Positions 7,407-14,205 of a DNA stretch of 14,205 nucleotides are shown piece after piece. Origin of the DNA: CAZLPW01 sp964561495 (GTDB lineage Bacteria > Fidelibacterota > Marinisomatia > Marinisomatales > UBA1611); contig CAZLPW010000053.1 of assembly GCA_964561495.1 (NCBI GenBank), positions 1 through 14,205 of the forward strand, read 5' to 3'. Position 1 is the stretch's first letter, and every line of letters begins with the position of its first letter. Both the position numbers and the translations under genes were made by a program. The notes under the pieces are model-generated. The model was given only the letters and a program-made list of their open reading frames with translations. It was not told where the DNA came from and ran no database searches.

Positions 7407-8120
7407 TTATATAATGCCTAGAATTTTTCTAATTCTAAGCAACCAAACCATCCAAATAGCCTCATTCATTATAGCACCTGACATTTTTGACTCACCAACA
7501 GTTCTATCTATAAATATTATCGGCTCCTCAATTATCCGAAATCCTTTACTCCATGCACGAAAATTCATCTCAATCTGGAAAGAATAACCTTGAGATTGAA
7601 CATCATTTAAGTTTATAGATTCTAATACTTTTCTTTTCCATGCTTTAAACCCACCTGTACTATCTTTGACATGCATGCCAGTTATCAATCGAGAATATAA
7701 GTTAGCAAAATAACTTAATAAGAGTCTCCTAATTGGCCAATTAACAACACTTACCCCACTGGTATATCTACTTCCAATAACTAAATCATTTTTATCCAAC
7801 TTTTTTATAAGTTTGGGGATATCATCAGGATTATGCGATAAATCTGCGTCAATTTGAACTATAATATCATATTCGTTATTCAAGGCCCAATTAAAACCAA
7901 ATATATAAGCAGTGCCTAGTCCTGATTTTTTTTCGCGTTCTTCAATAAAAAGATTATCATATTCATTCTGCATTTTTCTAACTATCTCGCTTGTACCATC
8001 AGGTGAATTATCATCAATAACAAGTAAATGATAATTTGGATTTGGCTTTAGTATTTTTTCGATCAATAAAACAATGTTCTTACTTTCATTATATGTCGGA
8101 GTAATAATTAAAATTTTCAT
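7407..8120 (-). CDS. Polyprenol-phosphate mannose synthase-like glycosyltransferase (DPM1 type)
   Basis: This 237-aa GT2 enzyme matches the DPM1/polyprenol monophosphomannose synthase group, which moves a hexose from GDP-mannose or a similar donor to a polyprenyl phosphate at the cytoplasmic membrane face. Motifs are all present: PTYNE (8-12), IDDNSPDGT (35-43), KSGLGTAYIFGF (65-76), the metal-binding QIDADLSHNPDD (89-100) with Asp91 and Asp93, GSRYT (116-120), DSTGGFKAW (153-161), GYSFQIEMNFRA (178-189) and RTVGESKMS (206-214). It lacks the C-terminal membrane helices of the longer bacterial forms, as expected for the short soluble type. The ATG overlaps the TGA of the rmlD-like gene by 4 nt (ATGA), and no separate ribosome binding site is visible. 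The product could feed lipid-linked sugar to envelope glycans or protein glycosylation; donor specificity is inferred. Confidence 0.92.
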   Translation of the reverse strand: MKILIITPTYNESKNIVLLIEKILKPNPNYHLLVIDDNSPDGTSEIVRKMQNEYDNLFIEEREKKSGLGTAYIFGFNWALNNEYDIIVQIDADLSHNPDDIPKLIKKLDKNDLVIGSRYTSGVSVVNWPIRRLLLSYFANLYSRLITGMHVKDSTGGFKAWKRKVLESINLNDVQSQGYSFQIEMNFRAWSKGFRIIEEPIIFIDRTVGESKMSGAIMNEAIWMVWLLRIRKILGII

Positions 8121-8992
8121 CTGTTTATTCTTGTCTTAATATTTGCAAGTGATTCGTCTAGATTAGCTGGCTTTATATTAATTTTTCTTGATAAGAATTT
8201 ACTATTTAATCCAGATTTTAATGGCCTCATAGCTATTTGATTTAATTCATCTGATGTTATAGGACTTATGAGCTTTGTATCTAGGTCAAATGCTTTTGCT
8301 ATTCTTAAAGAAAATTCATACCTGTTAATTAATTCTTTATCAGCCCAGTGAACGACACCATTAAGATTTTTATTTATAGATTTAATTATTGCTATTGCTA
8401 AAGATTCAGCAGATGTTGGATTATTATACTGATCGTTAACTACATTAATTTTCTTATTATTTTTTAGAGATTCAATTACCCAATTAAGAAAACTTGCTTT
8501 ACTATTCATATTATAATCATAAATAACATTTGAACGAATAATTAAATTATCACCACTTTTACTAAGGACTAACTTTTCGGCTTCGAGTTTTGTAGATCCA
8601 TATATATTAATAGGATTGACGGGATTATTCTCACTATATGGGCCATTTTTACCATCAAAAACATAATCTGTGGATATATAAACAAAATAGCCCTCAAAAT
8701 TTTCACAAAAATTTTTTGTCCCATTTATATTTATTTCTTTCGCCTTTTTTGGATTTTTTTCACATTCATCGACATCCGTCATTGCAGCCAAATGAATAAT
8801 AATATCTATATCAAAAGATTTAAAAATCTCATTGATAGAAACCTTATTTCTCACATCAATAGAAATACCCAATTCTCCTTTTGGTGTTTTTAAAGAAGAT
8901 AAAATTAAATTAAAATCACTGTTATCATTTAAAATTCTCCTTAATGCAGTCCCTACCTGACCATATGCACCAGTTAATAATACATTTCTCAT
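8117..8992 (-). CDS. rmlD: dTDP-4-dehydrorhamnose reductase-like SDR
   Basis: The product (291 aa) belongs to the extended SDR family of RmlD, which reduces dTDP-4-keto-rhamnose to dTDP-L-rhamnose with NADPH in the cytosol. TGAYGQVG (7-14) is the dinucleotide loop, HLAAMTDVDECE (67-78) follows, STDYVFDG (107-114) carries the catalytic Thr region, and YGSTK (131-135) is the Tyr-xxx-Lys pair. NDQYNNPTSA and MRPLKSGLNS in the C-terminal half match the sugar-nucleotide binding regions of RmlD. It overlaps the lipoprotein gene and the mannosyltransferase-like gene by 4 nt (ATGA) on each side. rmlA, rmlB and rmlC are not in the window, so a related sugar-nucleotide reductase, or the MAT2B-like branch, remains possible. 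The nearby GT2 enzyme of the rhamnosyltransferase type supports the rhamnose reading. Confidence 0.85.
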   Translation of the reverse strand: MRNVLLTGAYGQVGTALRRILNDNSDFNLILSSLKTPKGELGISIDVRNKVSINEIFKSFDIDIIIHLAAMTDVDECEKNPKKAKEININGTKNFCENFEGYFVYISTDYVFDGKNGPYSENNPVNPINIYGSTKLEAEKLVLSKSGDNLIIRSNVIYDYNMNSKASFLNWVIESLKNNKKINVVNDQYNNPTSAESLAIAIIKSINKNLNGVVHWADKELINRYEFSLRIAKAFDLDTKLISPITSDELNQIAMRPLKSGLNSKFLSRKINIKPANLDESLANIKTRINR

Positions 8993-10020
8993 AAATTTAA
9001 AAACCTAAAAGTTCTAGAAATCATGTCCATCTGTCTTATATATAAAGATTTATTATTACCAGGATGGTATATTAACATATTTATGTGATAGGTCTTGTTT
9101 TTTATTTTATCATAAAAAATATAGGAACGGAACGGACCTCCTTTTGATTCAATATCATTAATCGTTTCCCAAAGTCCTTCAATTCGCCAGGCATCATAAT
9201 CGATAAATTTTGTTTTTTTTAAATTGAACTTGTATTCATTAAATCGAATATTTTTATAATTACGCTCTGGCATATTCCATATATAGTTACCTACAAATAG
9301 CTCATTATCTGTGTATGAGCCACTATCCCAACTAACACTCATCCACTGAAATGGCATTTCCTTTCCTATCCAAACAAATGCAGAGTCTGGTGAATTAATA
9401 ATCATCTCCCAACCCCAAGGTATAGAAAGAGTCCAATCATTTTTAGCCAATATTATATCTTCTACTTTATTTTGATTATTATCGCCAAGTATATATTTCT
9501 TTTGCCTTAGATAATATTGTCCTAAAAATTGTTTTTTTATCCACTCCTTTTTTTCTATAATAGATTTTTTAACATGATTAATGCTTAATCCATTTATTAT
9601 CATTAGAATTTGATTTCTAAAATATGTGTCTTTTGTTAAATATATAGGTTGTTGATTTTCATTTATAAAATATTGACTATCAGGTAATAATTTATTGATT
9701 AATTGAGAACAATCATTGTCTTCATCATGATCCAAAGTGGCAATAATAAGATAAGCCTGATTCTTTAATTCATAATATTTTTCTGGACGCGAAAATTTAA
9801 AATAATAATATGGCTCAGGTTCTGGTGTATATAGGGTATCATCAAAGATAATATTTAATATGCCTCTCAGGTATTTTTCATCAGTTTTAGAACATATTAT
9901 TCTAATTTCATTATCAGGCCCTAATGCTTCTCTCTTTCCGCCACAGGAAATAAAAATAAAATTTAGTTTTATAAATAAAATTAGTATTATATAATATTTT
10001 GAAAATTTCACCATTAGCAT
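8989..10020 (-). CDS. DUF4837 family lipoprotein
   Basis: This 343-aa protein begins with a lipoprotein signal: lysine, a long Ile/Leu-rich stretch and a lipobox-like FISC with Cys26 followed by GG. The mature part fits the DUF4837 family of FCB bacteria, function unknown. LSIPWGWEM (about 198-206), DYDAWRIEGLWE and GGPFRSYIFYD (294-304), and a final RQMDMISRTFRFL are the recognisable segments. The absence of Asp after Cys and the diderm host suggest outer-membrane sorting, but sorting rules differ in this group. The start at 10020 has GAGGA 6 nt upstream (minus strand), better placed for it than for the ATG two codons later. It lies 10 nt after the Omp85-like gene and overlaps rmlD by 4 nt. 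A partnership with the two outer-membrane barrels encoded upstream is inferred from position only. Confidence 0.82.
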   Translation of the reverse strand: MLMVKFSKYYIILILFIKLNFIFISCGGKREALGPDNEIRIICSKTDEKYLRGILNIIFDDTLYTPEPEPYYYFKFSRPEKYYELKNQAYLIIATLDHDEDNDCSQLINKLLPDSQYFINENQQPIYLTKDTYFRNQILMIINGLSINHVKKSIIEKKEWIKKQFLGQYYLRQKKYILGDNNQNKVEDIILAKNDWTLSIPWGWEMIINSPDSAFVWIGKEMPFQWMSVSWDSGSYTDNELFVGNYIWNMPERNYKNIRFNEYKFNLKKTKFIDYDAWRIEGLWETINDIESKGGPFRSYIFYDKIKNKTYHINMLIYHPGNNKSLYIRQMDMISRTFRFLNL

Positions 10021-10030
10021 TTCAATTCCT

Positions 10031-11365
10031 CTAGAACCTTGATATAAACTTTATATGCATTTTTCCATCTGAAATAGATTCACCCAATGGCATCCCATAT
10101 TGAACCTCAACAATTGACTCATCATTAATTTGAATTATTCCAAGTCCCAAACTAGTTTTTCTAAAACTTGAATTATGCTGAAGAGTAAAACCATGATCAA
10201 GAAAAATACTAGATCTAAATTTATCGCCCCTATTAAACCCAATATCAACTGAAATAATTTGAAAATCACTACTTGAAAATTGGTTTTCTTGATAGCCTCT
10301 TAAGGTTGAGCCACCCCCAAAAAACACATTCCTCGACTTTGGGATAGGATCATTAGACCAAATCAATCGACTTGATGAAGAGAGTTTTAAATTATAATGA
10401 TTATAAAATGGAAAGTATGATTCAATATGAAATTGTTTTTCTATAAAATCTGAATTATTTTGAATTCCTCTGTTAACTTTCAATTCATATTGAAAGCCCT
10501 TTGTTGGTAGCGCTCGATTATCAATGGATTTATTATTAAACGCTAAAGTAAATGACTTTGCTATAACTCTTTGATATCCTAAAAGTGATCCTTGGATAGT
10601 GGGTGAACTAACAGAATAAGTATATCCAATACCAAGGTTATTAAAATATGAATGATAGTATTGAGTCCTTATCTCATTAGAATTTAAGCTATACAATTTT
10701 GGAAATAATTCATGCTGAAATCTCCAATAAAATCCTAAATTTAAAATAGGTAAATGAGGCTGTGTAATTTCCAAAGAAATTTTTTGAGATAGTGAATCAA
10801 TTTTTTTCCAATATAGTTCATATGATCCTGCACGTTTAATAATATTTTCAAGATGGATATCGATTTCGCCATTGATAGATAATCTTTTATTATTTTTACC
10901 TAAACCTAAAATACCTGAAAAATAGTTCTCAAATTGTGGATCAATAAAAATCAAACCACCAAAAGTATTTTCATCAATTTTACCAAATCTTGTAACTAGT
11001 GGCCTATTTAAAAATTCGTATCTTTGGTAAATCTTATTTGATTCTTTTTCAAATTTTTTTCCAATTTGAAGTTTACTAAGTGAACTTTTAATATTATTTA
11101 AAAAATTCGCACTTAATGGTTTGGAAGATTTTATAATTAGAGTGTCTACAGAATTTCTAATATAATATTTCCTATATTCAATAAATCTGTTTTCATGATT
11201 AATATTTTCCAATTTAAAATAACCTGTGGGATTTATATCATCCGATAATCTATCGGAAAGAACTTTATTTATACTTTGACTATTTTCTATTGAAATAGTA
11301 ATTATTTCGCCTTCGTGACTATATAAAATTGATAAAATTAAAATAATTTTTTTAAAAATTTGCAC
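10031..11365 (-). CDS. Small Omp85/BamA-like outer-membrane beta-barrel protein
   Basis: The product (444 aa) is an Omp85-superfamily barrel protein of the BamA/TamA surface-antigen type, proteins that insert or pass other proteins through the outer membrane. GGGSTLRGY (about residues 350-358) is the conserved loop-6 RGY/RGF motif, and the chain ends in a beta-signal with terminal Phe (KMHIKFISRF). Between the signal peptide and the barrel there are only about 110-120 residues, room for one or two degenerate POTRA domains against five in BamA. I chose GTG at 11365: it has AAGGAGA 5 nt upstream and starts directly with a signal peptide (VQIFKKIILILSILYS). The longer open frame (ATG at 11413) would add 16 charged residues before that signal and overlap the upstream gene by 62 nt instead of 14. 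It is probably not the housekeeping BamA because of the short POTRA region; its client is unknown. Confidence 0.85.
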   Translation of the reverse strand: MQIFKKIILILSILYSHEGEIITISIENSQSINKVLSDRLSDDINPTGYFKLENINHENRFIEYRKYYIRNSVDTLIIKSSKPLSANFLNNIKSSLSKLQIGKKFEKESNKIYQRYEFLNRPLVTRFGKIDENTFGGLIFIDPQFENYFSGILGLGKNNKRLSINGEIDIHLENIIKRAGSYELYWKKIDSLSQKISLEITQPHLPILNLGFYWRFQHELFPKLYSLNSNEIRTQYYHSYFNNLGIGYTYSVSSPTIQGSLLGYQRVIAKSFTLAFNNKSIDNRALPTKGFQYELKVNRGIQNNSDFIEKQFHIESYFPFYNHYNLKLSSSSRLIWSNDPIPKSRNVFFGGGSTLRGYQENQFSSSDFQIISVDIGFNRGDKFRSSIFLDHGFTLQHNSSFRKTSLGLGIIQINDESIVEVQYGMPLGESISDGKMHIKFISRF

Positions 11366-14204
11366 GGATTTCTCCTTGAAATGTAAGCAAGTTTTTATAT
11401 CTCTTATCATCAATGGTATTTAATGATAAAATTAAAGAAATTTTATTATTTAGAAACATATGAGCTCTTGTATTACTTTTAATTGTTTTTCCAGTAGTAA
11501 GTCCATTAAAAATTTCTGGCGGTAAAATCTTATTATTATATTTATCTGTAACACTAAATATCTCAAGAGTATTTTCAATTCTTATTATTTTTTTTATAAA
11601 CAATTTAATTTTAACAGTGAATCCATTTACCATAACATTGAAATTATTATTATAAAAGCCACCACCATCATTTCCAATTGCCCCTGACAAATCAAGATTG
11701 AAATAATTATTAGCATGATATAAAAAATGGATTTCTTGAAACCAACCTAATAAATTTCTATTTCTCATCTCTGAAACTGTCGATTTAATATATTTATCTC
11801 TATACTTACTTTTTGATAAAATTGAAAAATTTTTATTTTTAAATGGACTAATCTCAATTCCAGATTCTTTAGATCTCTCAATATCTTTGCCTCTGGGATC
11901 TTTACCATCATAAGATTTTATTATTTCTAGCCAAAACAAAGTTCTATAGTGATCATAATAATCTATTTCATATTTATTAAAAATTTTTGTCAAATTTTGA
12001 CTCAATCCATCAACATCTTTGTATTTAAATAAATTAATCTCTGATAACGATTCTCCTTGGTGTCTAAGATTTAATTCAGATCTAACTATTAGCTTCAGAT
12101 TATTAATTTTTCCAAAATCGTAAGAAATTCGTTTATAGCCTTCTAATTTGACCTCATTTTGCTCTAATCCATTATTTATTGCATATGCTATATATGATCC
12201 ATTTTTATCGGGGACATAAGTATTGAAGGTTGGTTCATATCTATACTGGCCAAGGCCAATGCCGACTGAATCATAAACAATTAGTCTATTTTCAACACTC
12301 GATTCTTCAGTTTTTAACAATACATTCAAACCCAAAGGAGAGTCATCGTTTTTATATGTTATTTTTATTCTAGATAATAGATAATTTAAATTTGGTTCAT
12401 TACCAGTATAAGTTTTAATTCTCTTTTTAAAAGAAATATCATTAGTCCAATCATTTTTTATATCTGTGCGATATGAAACCGAACCAATCATATCTTTTGA
12501 TTCATCAATAAAAGATATTTCAGTAGAATCTGTATTTATTTTATTCTCCCTCATTTCAATTGATGTCAACCACTCATTTTTCACAGATTTTGATCTAAGG
12601 CCCACTTTTGTTTGATTAAATTTATTTTCCAAAGGATTATGTTCATTTATAATATGTATAAATGGCCTAATTTTAGAATTTGATAAATTAACCTTGGTTT
12701 CGATTCTCTGAAAAAGCCCTTGAGGCTTGTATATTCTTGTTAAATCTAAAAATGAATTTCTTAACCTATAGATACTGAAATGATGCTTAAACCTATATGC
12801 CTTCATATTTTTTTTTTGGTAAGTGAGACTTGAATTTTCAATAGTTGATACACCAAAATCAGGAAAGAAAATTTTGACTTCGCCTTTATTTTGTTTTATT
12901 CCATTATTAATAATTTTAGATTCGTTCCAAAAATATTGTTGATCAATAGCATGCCTATTATCAAATGACAAATAACCTTGATCTTTTAAATTATTGTAAA
13001 AATTAAACTGTATTCTAGCATCGCCAATAAAAATTGAGTCACCTTTAAAGGAAAGATTATAAGCAGACCCCGCATGAATGTTATTTCCTAAATTCGACAA
13101 TGCATTTTTATTATAGATGGAGCCAGAAAAATAACTATCAAAAAGCAATTTATCACCAAACCTTCTCTGTATGCCCAGAAATCCAAATTTGTGATTTTTC
13201 GGGGCTTCCAGGTACCTATGAGGACTATATAAATTTTCTATATTAACTCTATCATGGATCTCTTCAAATTGGTAGTAAATCGTACCTTTAGAAGAAACTT
13301 TTCTGGAATAATAGCCAAACTGATCGTAGGTAAATGATACATTGTATCTAATGGAATCACTGCTATCTTTTTCTGGATCATAAACAAAGACTGAATCAAT
13401 TAAGATATATTCACCATCTGGATTAATTTGGCTGGTATTTGTTTTTAATCTGCTATTACTAGTATTATTAAATAAGGATAATTTATCTGGAAATGAAGAT
13501 CCATTTTCAACTTGATCTTTATTTCTGTATAACCCAAATGAAATTATATTTTTATTATTTTTTTTTGTTAAAAATCCTCCAGAAAAGCCTTTGCTATACT
13601 CATTATCATTATATTGATATTCAATGAAAATATCTAACTCCTCACTTATCAAAATATTTGATGTGAAATTGATTTCTGATAAAGAATAATCAATTGTATA
13701 ATCGTTTAAATAACCCCTGACTATTTTTTCTCCATTAATCCAAACCGTTTCAGATCCCGAAAGAATTACAATCTCTCTTTCTCCATTTTTTCCTAATAAT
13801 CTATATGGGCCTTGTTTACCATCCTTGCCTTTAAAAGAAACTGTATTATACACACCTCGGGAAGTGGCATATGTCGAAGATCCCTGCCAATCCTTAAAAA
13901 CAAATTTATTTTTAATGCCTGTTAATTTTCTATTTATAACATGCTGATTATAGTAGGTATCATTATAAACAATATTACCAGCGTTAATAAGAAAATTATT
14001 ATTGGAAATATTTAAATAAATCTGATCAAAATCCTGCAAATCTTTCGTGTACCCATCTGCCTGTAAAAATCCCCCCTCATCATTTAGAACTCCACTAACA
14101 TTAGTATTTTCACCTAAATCTCCACTAAGCTGCATTTGCATGCCACCAGAGAATTCAGAACCATTAAATTTTGATAAAATTAATTTACTATAAATGCTTC
14201 CATT
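11352..14204 (-). CDS. Giant outer-membrane beta-barrel protein, partial (N-terminus outside window)
   Basis: The visible part is 950 codons. The frame stays open to the right window edge, so the ATG at 14141 is not a convincing start: the codons before it read NGSIYSKLILSKFNG with the same character. I do not recognise a named family with certainty. Two segments resemble large FCB outer-membrane proteins: SGVLNDEGGFLQADGYTKDL with LQDFDQIYLNI, and SETVWINGEKIVRG with YLNDYTIDYS. The first recalls pieces of SprA-like and related barrels. The remaining 650-700 residues are alternating polar and hydrophobic strands rich in Asn, Lys, Tyr and Phe, and the chain ends EIRANF with a terminal Phe, both typical of a beta-barrel. 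Its stop lies inside the signal-peptide region of the Omp85-like gene (14-nt overlap). Homopolymer A10 (12808-12817) and A9 (13558-13566) tracts occur on the coding strand. A barrel in the outer membrane is likely; porin, translocon or adhesin roles are open. Confidence 0.75.
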   Translation of the reverse strand, partial: NGSIYSKLILSKFNGSEFSGGMQMQLSGDLGENTNVSGVLNDEGGFLQADGYTKDLQDFDQIYLNISNNNFLINAGNIVYNDTYYNQHVINRKLTGIKNKFVFKDWQGSSTYATSRGVYNTVSFKGKDGKQGPYRLLGKNGEREIVILSGSETVWINGEKIVRGYLNDYTIDYSLSEINFTSNILISEELDIFIEYQYNDNEYSKGFSGGFLTKKNNKNIISFGLYRNKDQVENGSSFPDKLSLFNNTSNSRLKTNTSQINPDGEYILIDSVFVYDPEKDSSDSIRYNVSFTYDQFGYYSRKVSSKGTIYYQFEEIHDRVNIENLYSPHRYLEAPKNHKFGFLGIQRRFGDKLLFDSYFSGSIYNKNALSNLGNNIHAGSAYNLSFKGDSIFIGDARIQFNFYNNLKDQGYLSFDNRHAIDQQYFWNESKIINNGIKQNKGEVKIFFPDFGVSTIENSSLTYQKKNMKAYRFKHHFSIYRLRNSFLDLTRIYKPQGLFQRIETKVNLSNSKIRPFIHIINEHNPLENKFNQTKVGLRSKSVKNEWLTSIEMRENKINTDSTEISFIDESKDMIGSVSYRTDIKNDWTNDISFKKRIKTYTGNEPNLNYLLSRIKITYKNDDSPLGLNVLLKTEESSVENRLIVYDSVGIGLGQYRYEPTFNTYVPDKNGSYIAYAINNGLEQNEVKLEGYKRISYDFGKINNLKLIVRSELNLRHQGESLSEINLFKYKDVDGLSQNLTKIFNKYEIDYYDHYRTLFWLEIIKSYDGKDPRGKDIERSKESGIEISPFKNKNFSILSKSKYRDKYIKSTVSEMRNRNLLGWFQEIHFLYHANNYFNLDLSGAIGNDGGGFYNNNFNVMVNGFTVKIKLFIKKIIRIENTLEIFSVTDKYNNKILPPEIFNGLTTGKTIKSNTRAHMFLNNKISLILSLNTIDDKRYKNLLTFQGEIRANF
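11371..11377 (-). promoter_or_regulatory. Strong ribosome binding site AAGGAGA deciding a GTG start
   Basis: AAGGAGA on the minus strand ends 5 nt before the GTG at 11365 and is the best Shine-Dalgarno match in the window. It lies inside the last codons of the giant barrel gene, so the small Omp85 gene can be translated at a high rate on its own. Confidence 0.75.
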
Positions 14205-14205
14205 G

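Noticed and set aside
7357..7587. Plus-strand open frame of 76 codons across the two glycosyltransferase genes
   Set aside because: It is antisense to two well-supported genes and shows no family features.
11352..14141. ATG at 14141 as the true start of the giant barrel gene
   Set aside because: The frame continues open to the window edge with barrel-like residues, and no signal peptide or ribosome binding site marks this ATG.

Overview
The window is AT-rich, double-stranded bacterial chromosome with tightly packed genes. It most resembles a marine, Gram-negative member of the Fibrobacterota-Chlorobiota-Bacteroidota (FCB) group, perhaps Candidatus Marinimicrobia (SAR406). The reasons are a DUF4837-type lipoprotein, two outer-membrane beta-barrel genes ending in Phe, a DPP4-like secreted peptidase, a diderm-type PpiD, low GC and short or absent gene spacing. 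The phylum is inferred from family distribution, not from a marker gene. I see no rRNA, tRNA, CRISPR, insertion sequence or phage gene.

Layout. Bases 1-3056 hold a minus-strand operon read right to left: a VAT-1-like quinone oxidoreductase, a family-5 type uracil-DNA glycosylase (11-nt overlap), and the 5' part of a secreted DPP4-like peptidase that starts at a TTG codon 2 nt later and leaves the window at base 1. A divergent intergenic region (3057-3218) separates it from ppiD (3219-5051), the only complete plus-strand gene. ppiD converges with the next minus-strand cluster, and the two stop codons touch without a spacer.

That cluster runs right to left from beyond base 14205 down to 5052: a very large outer-membrane beta-barrel protein (N-terminus outside the window), a small Omp85/BamA-like barrel protein, a DUF4837 lipoprotein, an RmlD-like reductase, a polyprenol-phosphate-mannose-synthase-like glycosyltransferase, a second GT2 glycosyltransferase with a C-terminal membrane segment, then after a 99-nt spacer accA and a YbgC-like acyl-CoA thioesterase. 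Apart from that spacer, neighbours overlap by 4-14 nt or lie within 27 nt, so co-transcription is likely.

How they fit together. The right-hand cluster is an envelope block. It has two outer-membrane barrels and a lipoprotein, enzymes for making and transferring nucleotide- or lipid-linked sugars, and the committed step of fatty acid synthesis with a thioesterase. ppiD, a periplasmic folding chaperone for exported and outer-membrane proteins, fits the same theme. The left operon mixes redox, DNA repair and peptide digestion and has no obvious common pathway. The most interesting unit is the giant barrel, mini-Omp85 and lipoprotein trio, which could be an outer-membrane complex. Four genes appear to use GTG or TTG starts, and for the Omp85-like gene a strong ribosome binding site moves the start well inside the longest open frame.
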